Shown piece after piece: positions 56,897 through 64,000 of a stretch of 64,000 nucleotides of DNA. The stretch is taken from contig NZ_JASISV010000002.1 of NCBI RefSeq assembly GCF_030063305.1, positions 310,001 to 374,000 on the forward strand, given 5' to 3'. Below the pieces are notes generated by a model that had not been told where the DNA came from, searched no databases, and saw only the letters and a list, made by a program, of their open reading frames with translations. The position numbers were made by a program, and so were the translations under genes. The stretch comes from Salinibacterium sp. G-O1. GTDB lineage: Bacteria; Actinomycetota; Actinomycetes; Actinomycetales; Microbacteriaceae. The first letter of the stretch is position 1. Each line of letters begins with the position of its first letter.

Positions 56897-57929
56897 TGGT
56901 CGAGGTGTCTGCCTTGTCGACGAACTCGGTGTTGAAGAGCGAGTCGAGCGCCGCGTCGATCAGATCCTGACTGGCGACATCTCCGGACTCGACGAAGATC
57001 GGCCCGATGAACGCGAGCACGTCGTGCTGCTTCTTGCCGGGCTTAGGGTCGACCCCGAGGTTGGTGCGATCGGCGATCACTGCTGTAGCGATGGCCGGGT
57101 CGATTCCGGCGACCGATGCGAGGATGTCTGCGGTCTCCTCCGGATTCGCGATGGCGTACTCACGAGCAGTTTCGTAGGCATCGATGACCAACTGAAGCAG
57201 ATCCGGGGACTTCTCGATGAAGCTCTCGGTCGCGTTGAGGAAGCCGTAGCTGTTGAAGTCGATGTTGTCGTAGATGATCTTCGAGCCTGCTGTCGCGACG
57301 CTCGACGACAGCAGCGGGTCAAGCCCCGCCCACGCGTCAACGGCACCGGACTCGAGAGCTGCCTTCCCGTCGGCGTGCTGCAGGTTCTGCACCGTGACGT
57401 CATCGAGACTGAGCCCGGCTTCGCCGAGCGTTTGCAGCAGGAAGAAGTACGGGTCAGTTCCCTTCGTCGCCGCGATCGACCTGCCCTTGAGTTCGGCGAC
57501 AGAGGTGACTGACGATCCTGCCGGAACGAGGATTGCAGACCAGTTCGGCTGAGAATAGACATCCACCGTCTGAATGGGCGACCCGTTGGACCTGGCGAGC
57601 AACGCTGCCGATCCCGCGGTCGACCCGACGTCAATGGCGCCGGCCCTGAGCGCCTCGTTCGCCTTGTTCGAGCCGCCGGACTGAACCCAGTTGACCGTCA
57701 CTTTTCCGTCTGTGGCGTCTTCGAGCCAGCCCTTCTCCTTGATGATCAGGCTGAGCGGGTTGTAGGTGGCGAAGTCGATGTTCAGCACATCGGCGCTCCA
57801 CTCGCCCGAGGCTGTGCTGGCGGGTTTGGGCTCCGCGACGGCACTCGAGCCCTCACCGGCGCAGGCAGACAGTGTGATTGCTACCGTTGCGGCGAGAGCG
57901 ATCAGGGGCAGAAACTTCTTCTTGCTCAT
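56889..57929 (-). CDS. ssuA: ABC transporter substrate-binding lipoprotein, sulfonate/taurine type
   Basis: A 346-residue lipoprotein. Signal peptide KKKFLPLIALAATVAITLSAC ends in lipobox LSAC with Cys near residue 22. The periplasmic-binding-type domain shows DVLNIDFATYNPLSLIIKEKG (DVLNIDFATYNPLSL in part), the GGSNKANEALRAGAIDVG stretch and GRSIAATKGTDPYFFL, typical of SsuA/TauA proteins. I chose the ATG at 57929, which places the signal peptide at the N-terminus. It captures the substrate outside the membrane for the SsuC-SsuB pair. Confidence 0.9.
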   Translation of the reverse strand: MSKKKFLPLIALAATVAITLSACAGEGSSAVAEPKPASTASGEWSADVLNIDFATYNPLSLIIKEKGWLEDATDGKVTVNWVQSGGSNKANEALRAGAIDVGSTAGSAALLARSNGSPIQTVDVYSQPNWSAILVPAGSSVTSVAELKGRSIAATKGTDPYFFLLQTLGEAGLSLDDVTVQNLQHADGKAALESGAVDAWAGLDPLLSSSVATAGSKIIYDNIDFNSYGFLNATESFIEKSPDLLQLVIDAYETAREYAIANPEETADILASVAGIDPAIATAVIADRTNLGVDPKPGKKQHDVLAFIGPIFVESGDVASQDLIDAALDSLFNTEFVDKADTSTIG

Positions 57930-57936
57930 GTTTTCC

Positions 57937-58773
57937 TCAGAATGTGTGTGCTGGGTGATGGGTGGACACGCCGAGGCCCTCAAGGAGCTCGCCGCGCAGG
58001 TGCGCCAAGGACGAATTGCCGCGATCTCGCGGCCGCGCCCCCGGAACGGTAATGACGGAGCGGATGACCGCGCCGGAGTTGTTCGCGTAGCCGGGCTCGA
58101 CGCCCAGCAGCACCACGCGATCGGCCAGGTACAGGGCCTCGTCGACATCGTGGGTCACGAACAGGATCGTGGCTGGCTCTGCGGCGTGGATGTCCAGCAG
58201 CAGGTCCTGCATGGTGAGTCGGGTGAGGGCATCCAGCGCGCCAAACGGCTCGTCGAGAAGCAACACCCCCGGTCCGCGAGCGAGAGCCCGGGCGAGGGAG
58301 GCACGCTGCGCCATCCCGCCGGAGATCTGGCGCGGTCGAAGCTGGGCGGCATCCGTCAGCTGAACCAGGGCAAGCAACTCGGCAACCCTGGCTTTGCGTT
58401 CGGCGCGGGGAATGCCATGCGGAAGCCCGAGATCGACGTTGGCCTCGATGCTCCGCCACGGAAGCAATCGTGGCTCCTGGAAGGCGACGGCGCAGCGCTG
58501 GTCGGCGCCGGTGAGGGCGCTGCCGCCGATCAGCACGGAGCCAGCGTCAGGTGCGTCGAGACCGCCAACCTGGCGAAGGAGTGTGGACTTTCCGCTGCCG
58601 GACGCCCCGATCAGCGCCACAATCTCGCCCGCTGCGATTTCGAGCGAGACCTCTCGGAGCACCCGTCGCGGTGCGTCTGCCCGAGTGGCGCCCGGAAAAG
58701 TCCGGCCGATGTCGTCGAGAGTCACCGACAGCGCCGCGGCACTGGTGCTGGAGATGGCTGCTGGTGAGGTCAT
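57937..58773 (-). CDS. ssuB: ABC transporter ATPase, sulfonate/taurine type
   Basis: A 278-residue ATPase. Walker A is GASGSGKSTLL (about residues 57-67), the Q-loop is AVAFQEPRLLPWR (SsuB-typical), the signature is ISGGMAQRASLARAL, and Walker B is VLLLDEPFGALD, with the switch His in VTHDVDEAL. Encoded first in the ssuB-ssuA-ssuC order, seven bases before ssuA. The ribosome binding site AGGA is too close to the ATG at 58773, so leaderless translation is possible. Three CGTAACG copies lie upstream. Confidence 0.92.
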   Translation of the reverse strand: MTSPAAISSTSAAALSVTLDDIGRTFPGATRADAPRRVLREVSLEIAAGEIVALIGASGSGKSTLLRQVGGLDAPDAGSVLIGGSALTGADQRCAVAFQEPRLLPWRSIEANVDLGLPHGIPRAERKARVAELLALVQLTDAAQLRPRQISGGMAQRASLARALARGPGVLLLDEPFGALDALTRLTMQDLLLDIHAAEPATILFVTHDVDEALYLADRVVLLGVEPGYANNSGAVIRSVITVPGARPRDRGNSSLAHLRGELLEGLGVSTHHPAHTF

Positions 58774-58816
58774 TCCTGCACGTTACGGCGTGCGCCCGGT
58801 CGGACAGCATTTCACA

Positions 58817-58860
58817 CGTAACGCTGCGTCATCCTCCGCGTAACGCTGCGTCATTCTTCG
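58817..58860. repeat. Tandem 22-base repeat upstream of the ssu-type operon
   Basis: Two copies, 58817-58838 and 58839-58860, share CGTAACGCTGCGTCAT exactly and differ in two of the six following bases (CCTCCG, TCTTCG). A partial third (CGTGAC) follows at 58861. An inverted CGTTACG lies at 58781-58787, just before the ssuB start. The position suggests operator sites. Confidence 0.75.
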
Positions 58861-58866
58861 CGTGAC

Positions 58867-58886
58867 AGGCCCGAAATGCCGGGCCT
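58867..58886 (-). terminator. Terminator downstream of nusB
   Basis: Perfect 7-bp stem AGGCCCG (58867-58873) and CGGGCCT (58880-58886) with a 6-base loop, 14 bases after the nusB stop on the minus strand. No long U-tract, as is common in high-GC actinobacteria. Confidence 0.65.
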
Positions 58887-58899
58887 CAGCCGCTAAAGA

Positions 58900-59313
58900 T
58901 CAGGCGCGACTCGCCGCAATCCGCCCGAGCAGGCCGTTGACGAATCCCGCGGAATCCTCGGTGCTGTGCAGTTTCGCCGACTCAACGGCTTCTGAGATGG
59001 CAACGCTGTCCGGCACCTCGGAGTTGTACAGAATTTCCCACACACCCATGCGAAGAAGAGCACGATCGATCGCGGGCATGCGGGCCAGCGTCCAGTCCTG
59101 CGAGTAGGTCTCGATCAGTTCGTCGATCTCGTCGCCGTGTTCGGTGATGCCGATGACGATGTCGCGAGCGTACGGCCATGACGACGAGCGTTTGGTGTCG
59201 CTGTCGGCACGAGCCTGCTCGGCGGCGAGGATCGCATTGATCGACTCCTCACGCACATCTGCTCCGTAGAGCACGTCGAGGGCGCGCTTGCGCGACTTGG
59301 TACGTGCTCCCAT
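58900..59313 (-). CDS. nusB: Transcription antitermination protein NusB
   Basis: A 137-residue all-helical RNA-binding protein that acts with NusE in rRNA antitermination. Seen: RTKSRKRALDVLYGADVR, then DWTLARMPAIDRALLRMGVWEIL and AISEAVESAKLHSTEDSAGFVNGLLGRI (as AISEAVESAKLHSTEDSAGF). The ATG overlaps the efp stop by one base. Last gene of the aro-efp-nusB operon. Confidence 0.97.
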   Translation of the reverse strand: MGARTKSRKRALDVLYGADVREESINAILAAEQARADSDTKRSSSWPYARDIVIGITEHGDEIDELIETYSQDWTLARMPAIDRALLRMGVWEILYNSEVPDSVAISEAVESAKLHSTEDSAGFVNGLLGRIAASRA

Positions 59314-59876
59314 TAGTCGTTGACTCGGCCGAGGTATGAGCCATCGCGGGTGTCGACCTTGACCTTGGTGCCCTGTTCGAGGAACAACGGCACCTGGATC
59401 TGGTAGCCGGTCTCCACGGTGGCCGGCTTCGTGCCACCGGTCGACCGGTCGCCCTGAAGGCCGGGCTCGGTGTATGTGATCTCGAGCGTGACGGATGCGG
59501 GGAGCTCGACGTAGAGCGGGTTGCCGTTGTGCAGCGCGATCGTGACGTTCTGGTTCTCGAGCATGAAGTTGGGAGCGTCACCGACGTTGGCCGGTGAGAG
59601 TGTGATCTGGTCGTAGTTGCCGATATCCATGAAGACGTAGTTCTCGCCGTCTTTGTACAGGTACTGGAAGTCAGCGCGGTCGACGACCTCGGTCTCGATC
59701 TTCGCACCGGCGTTGAACGTGCGGTCGACGACCTTGCCGCTCATCACGTTCTTGACCTTCGTGCGCACGAAGGCGCCACCCTTGCCAGGCTTGACGTGCT
59801 GAAAATCGATGACGGTCCACAGCTGGCCGTCCATGTTGAGAACGACGCCGTTCTTGATGTCAGCGGTAGAGGCCAT
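59313..59876 (-). CDS. efp: Translation elongation factor P
   Basis: A 187-residue three-domain factor that rescues ribosomes stalled at proline runs. The tip loop of domain I is [16 protein letters not shown] with Lys near residue 32; modification genes (epmA, epmB) are not present in the window. The oligonucleotide-binding domains follow and end [14 protein letters not shown]. It follows aroQ after a gap of 56 bases, with GGAAAACTCCC as weak ribosome binding context. Confidence 0.98.
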   Translation of the reverse strand: MASTADIKNGVVLNMDGQLWTVIDFQHVKPGKGGAFVRTKVKNVMSGKVVDRTFNAGAKIETEVVDRADFQYLYKDGENYVFMDIGNYDQITLSPANVGDAPNFMLENQNVTIALHNGNPLYVELPASVTLEITYTEPGLQGDRSTGGTKPATVETGYQIQVPLFLEQGTKVKVDTRDGSYLGRVND

Positions 59877-59932
59877 GGGAGTTTTCCGTTCGTTTGTGTC
59901 GATTGGTCGAGACCGACCATCGATTCTACGTG

Positions 59933-60370
59933 CTAGCTGAGCCTCGAGTGAACGAGGCGCAGCGCGAGACTGTACGAGTCGAAGCCGAACCCCGCGATGA
60001 CACCGGTGGCCACAGACGAGATCACGCTCGTGTGCCTGAACTGTTCTCGCGTGTGGGGGTTGCTGAGATGCACCTCCACCAGAATCAGGCCGGCCGCCGT
60101 CACGAGCTTTGCCGCGTCGCTGAGGGCGTACGAGTAGTGCGTGAAAGCTGCTGGGTTCAGGATTACCGGTGACCCGGAATCCACCGCCTCATGCAACCAG
60201 CCGATCAGAGTCGCCTCGTCGTCGGTTTGCCTCAGGTCGACGACGAGGCCGGAGGCCTCGGCCTCGAGCCGCACCCGAAGTTCGTCGAGCGTGCCGCTGC
60301 CGTACACGTCGGGCTCGCGACTGCCGAGCCGGCCGAGGTTGGGTCCGTTGAGAACGAGAACTGTGGTCAC
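59933..60370 (-). CDS. aroQ: 3-dehydroquinate dehydratase, type II
   Basis: A 145-residue type II dehydroquinase, third step of the shikimate pathway. Seen: [21 protein letters not shown] with the catalytic Tyr region ([17 protein letters not shown]), [15 protein letters not shown], and the His motif [16 protein letters not shown] chose the GTG at 60370 ([10 protein letters not shown]) over a GTG at 60397 because family members start here; TACACT ends seven bases upstream, so a leaderless mRNA is possible. Confidence 0.95.
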   Translation of the reverse strand: MTTVLVLNGPNLGRLGSREPDVYGSGTLDELRVRLEAEASGLVVDLRQTDDEATLIGWLHEAVDSGSPVILNPAAFTHYSYALSDAAKLVTAAGLILVEVHLSNPHTREQFRHTSVISSVATGVIAGFGFDSYSLALRLVHSRLS

Positions 60371-60417
60371 GGGTTCGAGTGTACCGACGGGTGACACCGT
60401 TGGTTTGGGCCCGGGCG

Positions 60418-61491
60418 TCAGACCCCGACCTCCTGGTAGGCCGCGTACAGCATTGCCTCGTCGGGTCCCGCAAGCACCGAGGTCTTGCCGACCTCGTCCA
60501 GCACGATGAACCGGATCATTCCCGCTCGCGCCTTTTTGTCGCGCTGCATGGTGGCGAGCAATGTGTTCCAGCGGCCCAGCGAATAGTCGATCGGGAGCGT
60601 GAGGGAGCTGAGGATGGATCTGTGGCGATCGACGACTGCATCGGAAAGCGATCCCGCGAGCCTGCCGAGTTCTGCGGCAAACACCATCCCCACGCTGATG
60701 GCGGCGCCGTGGCGCCAGCGGTAGCGCTCGGCGTGCTCGATCGCGTGACCCAGCGTGTGGCCGTAATTCAGAATCTCCCGCAGCCCCGACTCCTTGAAGT
60801 CTTCGCTCACCACTCGCGCCTTTAGCCCGATCGACAGCTCGACTACACGGCGGAACTCGGCGCTGCGCGGATCTGTCACGAGGTCGACGTCCGCCTCGAT
60901 GATGTCAAGGATTTCGGGCTCCCCGATGAACCCGCACTTCACGATCTCCGCAAACCCGGCCAGAATCTCGTTGCGAGGCAGATCGTCGAGCACGTCGAAG
61001 TCGGCGATGACCGCAGCGGGAGCGTAGAAGCATCCGACCAGGTTCTTGCCCTCTGCGGTGTTGATGCCCGTTTTGCCGCCGACTGCGGCATCCACCATCC
61101 CGGCGACACTGGTCGGGCACTGGATGAGTTTCACGCCTCGCAGCCAGGTCGCCGCGACGAAACCGGCAAGGTCTGTGGTCGAACCGCCGCCGAAGCCGAT
61201 CACGGCATCGGTGCGCGTGAAGTCGGTCTGGCCCATGATTCCCCAGCAGAACGCGGCGACCTCGACACGTTTCGCGTCTTCGGCGTCAGGCACCTCGGCC
61301 AGAAGAACCTCGTACCGGTCGGACAGTGATTCGCGCAGCGCGTTGGCTCGAGCGCCCAGAGTGGGTGGATGCACGATCAGCACCTTCGCCACGCGCGTGC
61401 CGAGGTGCTCTGCGATGGTGGCGAGCGTGCCATGGCCGACCACGACATCGTAGGGATTGTCGCCCCCCACGGAAATGATGGTGGAGGTCAT
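60418..61491 (-). CDS. aroB: 3-dehydroquinate synthase
   Basis: A 357-residue NAD- and zinc-dependent enzyme, second step of the shikimate pathway. Seen: GFGGGSTTDLAGFVAATWLRG, PTSVAGMVDAAVGGKTGIN, NLVGCFYAPAAVIAD and LNYGHTLGHAIEHAE with metal ligands. The ATG at 61491 (MTSTIISVGG) overlaps the aroK stop by four bases; the longer reading runs through aroK. Confidence 0.97.
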   Translation of the reverse strand: MTSTIISVGGDNPYDVVVGHGTLATIAEHLGTRVAKVLIVHPPTLGARANALRESLSDRYEVLLAEVPDAEDAKRVEVAAFCWGIMGQTDFTRTDAVIGFGGGSTTDLAGFVAATWLRGVKLIQCPTSVAGMVDAAVGGKTGINTAEGKNLVGCFYAPAAVIADFDVLDDLPRNEILAGFAEIVKCGFIGEPEILDIIEADVDLVTDPRSAEFRRVVELSIGLKARVVSEDFKESGLREILNYGHTLGHAIEHAERYRWRHGAAISVGMVFAAELGRLAGSLSDAVVDRHRSILSSLTLPIDYSLGRWNTLLATMQRDKKARAGMIRFIVLDEVGKTSVLAGPDEAMLYAAYQEVGV

Positions 61492-62003
61492 GAATGCTGC
61501 CTTTCGAGCCAGTGTGCGATTTTCTGTGCCACCCGGTCCAGCGGCTGGCTGGACGTATCGATGGTGAAGTCCGAGAGCCGGTCGTATAACGGCTGACGTG
61601 AATCGACGAGAGCCTGCCATGCGGCAACGCCTCCCGTGAGGAGTGGTCGCTTGCCCCCGGAGATCCGCGCCTCGACGGCGCCGGCAGACACCGTCAACTG
61701 CACGACCGGATACTGGGCAAGATCCGCCTGCGTGCGGGGATCGAGCACGGCTCCCCCGCCCAGCGTTACTACAGCGTGCTCGAAGAGAGCCTCGGCTACC
61801 ACCTCGCGCTCCAGTGAGCGAAAATGTGATTCCCCGTGTTCGCTGAAAATCTCGGCAATGACACCGTGCTGCGCGACGATGCGCTTGTCGGTGTCGATGA
61901 AGGGAACGTTGAGTATCCGCGCGAGTCGCTTTCCGGTGCGCGTCTTTCCCGCACCCGGCGCCCCGATCAGAACTACCGCAGCACCGACCCCATTTTCGGT
62001 CAT
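61488..62003 (-). CDS. aroK: Shikimate kinase
   Basis: A 171-residue kinase of the shikimate pathway. P-loop VLIGAPGAGKTRTGKRLA (about residues 12-29), DTDKRIVAQHG with the shikimate-binding Asp, FRSLEREVV and TLGGGAVLD. I chose the ATG at 62003 (MTENGVGAAV), 7 bases after the aroC stop; the longer reading would overlap aroC deeply. Confidence 0.96.
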   Translation of the reverse strand: MTENGVGAAVVLIGAPGAGKTRTGKRLARILNVPFIDTDKRIVAQHGVIAEIFSEHGESHFRSLEREVVAEALFEHAVVTLGGGAVLDPRTQADLAQYPVVQLTVSAGAVEARISGGKRPLLTGGVAAWQALVDSRQPLYDRLSDFTIDTSSQPLDRVAQKIAHWLERQHS

Positions 62004-62010
62004 GCCGGGC

Positions 62011-63216
62011 TCACTCACCGCGGGAGGAGCTCGCGGTGACGAGTTCAGCCGGGATGGCGGCGAGGTAGGCGTCGAAGTTGCGCTTGGTCTCGCCCACGGA
62101 GTCTCCGCCGAACTTCTCCAACACGGAATTGGCGAGCACGAGGGCGACCATAGCCTCCGCGACAACACCGGAGGCGGGAACCGCGCAGACATCGGATCGC
62201 TGGTGGTGGGCTTCCGCGGCGGCTCCTGTCGCGACATCCACTGTCCTGAGGGCATGGGGAACCGTCGAAATCGGCTTCATGGCCGCACGGACGCGAAGCA
62301 GCGTTCCCGTGCTCATTCCACCCTCGGTTCCGCCGGCGCGGTCACTCAGCCTCGTGATGCCATCCGGGCCGATCACGAGTTCGTCGTGCGCTTCCGATCC
62401 TCGGCGCCTGGCGGTCTCGAATCCGTCGCCGATTTCGACGCCCTTGATCGCCTGGATGCCCATGATCGCTGCGGCAAGCTGCGAATCGAGCCGGCGATCC
62501 CAGTGCGTGTACGAGCCGAGTCCCGGCGGCAGGCCGTAGGCGAGCACCTCCACGACTCCACCAAGGGTGTCTCCGTCATCGTGCGCCCTGTCGACCTCCG
62601 CCACCATGGCAGCGGATATCGCGGGGTCGAAGCAGCGCAGCAGGTCGGCGTCGAGCGTTGCCACGTCACCGGCGCCGGGCACGGGTGATCCGTCAGGCAC
62701 TCGAACCGTGCCGACTGCCAGGGTGTGGCTAACCAGCTGTATTCCGAGTTCAGCGAGGAATGAGCGGGCGATCGCACCGAGCGCGACCCTGGCCGCCGTC
62801 TCGCGCGCGCTCGCGCGTTCGAGCACATTGCGCGCCTCGGGGAAGTCGTACTTCTGCATTCCGACAAGGTCGGCGTGTCCGGGTCGCGGGCGGGTTAACG
62901 CAGCGCCGCGGCCCTTCGGCAGAGCCTCGAGGTCGACGGGCACCGCGCTCATGACATCAACCCAACGCGGCCATTCGGTGTTGCCGATGCGCAGGGCGAT
63001 CGGGCTGCCCATGCTCGCACCGAAGCGAATCCCGCCGCTGATCGACAGCTCGTCCTGTTCGAACTTCATCCGCGCTCCACGCCCGTAGCCGAGCGAACGA
63101 CGGTGCATGTCCGTCTGGATCGCCTCAGGGCTCACGGGTACACCAGCGGGAAGTCCCTCGAGTATGGCGACGAGTTCGGGACCGTGCGACTCACCAGCCG
63201 TCAACCAACGCAACAT
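62011..63216 (-). CDS. aroC: Chorismate synthase
   Basis: A 401-residue FMN-dependent enzyme making chorismate, the branch point to tryptophan. Seen: [56 protein letters not shown] and the C-terminal [17 protein letters not shown]. It follows aroE after 37 bases and feeds anthranilate synthase (trpE at 28372-29895). Confidence 0.98.
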   Translation of the reverse strand: MLRWLTAGESHGPELVAILEGLPAGVPVSPEAIQTDMHRRSLGYGRGARMKFEQDELSISGGIRFGASMGSPIALRIGNTEWPRWVDVMSAVPVDLEALPKGRGAALTRPRPGHADLVGMQKYDFPEARNVLERASARETAARVALGAIARSFLAELGIQLVSHTLAVGTVRVPDGSPVPGAGDVATLDADLLRCFDPAISAAMVAEVDRAHDDGDTLGGVVEVLAYGLPPGLGSYTHWDRRLDSQLAAAIMGIQAIKGVEIGDGFETARRRGSEAHDELVIGPDGITRLSDRAGGTEGGMSTGTLLRVRAAMKPISTVPHALRTVDVATGAAAEAHHQRSDVCAVPASGVVAEAMVALVLANSVLEKFGGDSVGETKRNFDAYLAAIPAELVTASSSRGE

Positions 63217-63253
63217 GGGTCAATCCTCCCATAGCGCGAGTGGCCGTCAGCAC

Positions 63254-64000
63254 TCACCGACGGTCGAGCGCCGCCCTCATCGCTGCCACCACGGCAGGCT
63301 CGTTCACAAGTGCGACAGTCTGGTCTCCGCCAACGAAAATCCGGATCTGGCCGACGGCCTGGTTGACGAGCAGATCCAGCCCGGAAATGACGGTGCCGCC
63401 CGCCTCAGCCCACGAGGTGGCGAGATTGCTTGGCCACGGATCGTACGCGACATCGAACAGCGCCGAGGCTGACCGGATCTCGTGGGAGAACGCCGGGACG
63501 CTCTCGCCTCCCGGCACCGTGCTGACGACGGCGTCGGGGTGTCCGCTGAGGGTCTCTCCCCAGGGCGTGATGGAGACCTCAACGCCAATGCTGTGGCCGA
63601 GCTCGACGAGTGCTCCAGCCTTCGCCGGCGTGCGAGCCGAAACCTGCACCTGACGTGCACCGAGGCGCTGGGCGCCGGTGATGACGGAGGCTGCCGTGGC
63701 GCCGGCTCCGAGGATGTGAACGAGCCTGAGCCGCTCGATGCCAGCATCCCTGAACGAGCGCTCCACGCCGTACACGTCAGTATTGAAACCCCGAAGTTCG
63801 CCGGCCTCGCCGAAGAGCACGGTGTTTGCTGCGCCGACGACATCCACCAGGTCATCGCGGGAATCCAGCAGACCCAGGATGTCGCGCTTGAGCGGCATCG
63901 TCAGCGACAGGCCGCGCCAGGTCGAGTCTCGCGCCGCCACGAACGCAGCGAGGGTCTCCCCGGTGACGTCGGCGGATTCGTAGGTCCAGTCGAGCCCGAG
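63254..64000 (-). CDS. aroE: Shikimate dehydrogenase, 5' end beyond the window
   Basis: Partial gene: the reading frame stays open to the right edge, and the 20 codons beyond 63940 read LGLDWTYESADVTGETLAAF, family-like. A GTG at 63940 lies within the frame, and the true start is outside. The substrate-binding Lys is in LTMPLKRDIL, with Asp and Asn in later motifs, and the NADP-binding motif is HILGAGATAASVI. It reduces 3-dehydroshikimate to shikimate and is the first visible gene of the aro operon. Confidence 0.95.
   Translation of the reverse strand, partial: LGLDWTYESADVTGETLAAFVAARDSTWRGLSLTMPLKRDILGLLDSRDDLVDVVGAANTVLFGEAGELRGFNTDVYGVERSFRDAGIERLRLVHILGAGATAASVITGAQRLGARQVQVSARTPAKAGALVELGHSIGVEVSITPWGETLSGHPDAVVSTVPGGESVPAFSHEIRSASALFDVAYDPWPSNLATSWAEAGGTVISGLDLLVNQAVGQIRIFVGGDQTVALVNEPAVVAAMRAALDRR

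Noticed and set aside
1-64000. CRISPR arrays, insertion sequences, prophage or toxin-antitoxin genes
   Set aside because: No regularly spaced repeats, transposase, integrase, phage structural or toxin-antitoxin families were recognised; apart from core genes only transport and regulatory genes were seen.

Overview
The window is a high-GC, densely packed chromosomal segment of an actinobacterium. I infer Micrococcales, most likely Microbacteriaceae. The evidence is the gene orders (aroE-aroC-aroK-aroB-aroQ-efp-nusB; pyrR-pyrB-pyrC-carA-carB-pyrF-gmk-rpoZ-coaBC-metK-priA-fmt-rsmB; hisEGFI-trpE-trpCBA-lgt-gltBD-pyk), the degenerate PriA, an ANTAR response regulator, an actinobacterial-type integration host factor domain and frequent GTG starts. 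No insertion sequence, phage, CRISPR array or rRNA was seen. Almost every gene is a housekeeping or biosynthetic gene on the minus strand, and no stretch above about 150 bases lacks a gene.

Layout from the left. At 14-3589 are ribosomal protein S1, then a glycosyltransferase/GtrA fusion coupled to an exported phosphodiester-glycosidase-like protein. A DUF885 protein follows (3685-5406). From 10556 down to 5447 runs a sugar-alcohol operon: DeoR regulator, PfkB-type 1-phosphofructokinase, mannitol-family PTS EIIC, EIIB and EIIA, a zinc-type dehydrogenase and HPr. Next come polA, a divergent thioesterase, the ANTAR regulator, tRNA-Leu(CAA) and an FHA-domain protein with a small partner.

From 32153 down to 15873 is an amino-acid and central-metabolism block: hisE, hisG, hisF, hisI, trpE, two small membrane proteins, trpC, trpB, trpA, lgt, glutamate synthase (gltB, gltD) and pyruvate kinase. 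From 37480 back to 32179 lies a molybdenum cluster: fdhF-like oxidoreductase and fdhD on the minus strand, divergent from mobA, a DUF6457 gene and moeA.

From 55338 down to 37535 is a long pyrimidine/translation/cofactor gene string beginning with pyrR and ending with an FKBP isomerase before a strong bidirectional terminator. Its leader carries a candidate PyrR-binding hairpin overlapping the pyrR ribosome binding site. From 58773 to 55437 a sulfonate/taurine-type ABC transporter and a LysE-family exporter sit between pyrR and nusB. From the right edge (64000) down to 58900 is the shikimate operon with efp and nusB; aroE runs off the window.

The points most worth a second look are the single-chain fusion of an integration host factor-like domain to guanylate kinase, the PyrR leader hairpin, the non-standard hexitol PTS operon, and the GT2-GtrA/phosphodiester glycosidase pair. 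I did not find a clearly unprecedented multi-gene system; most of the window is ordinary actinobacterial core genome.
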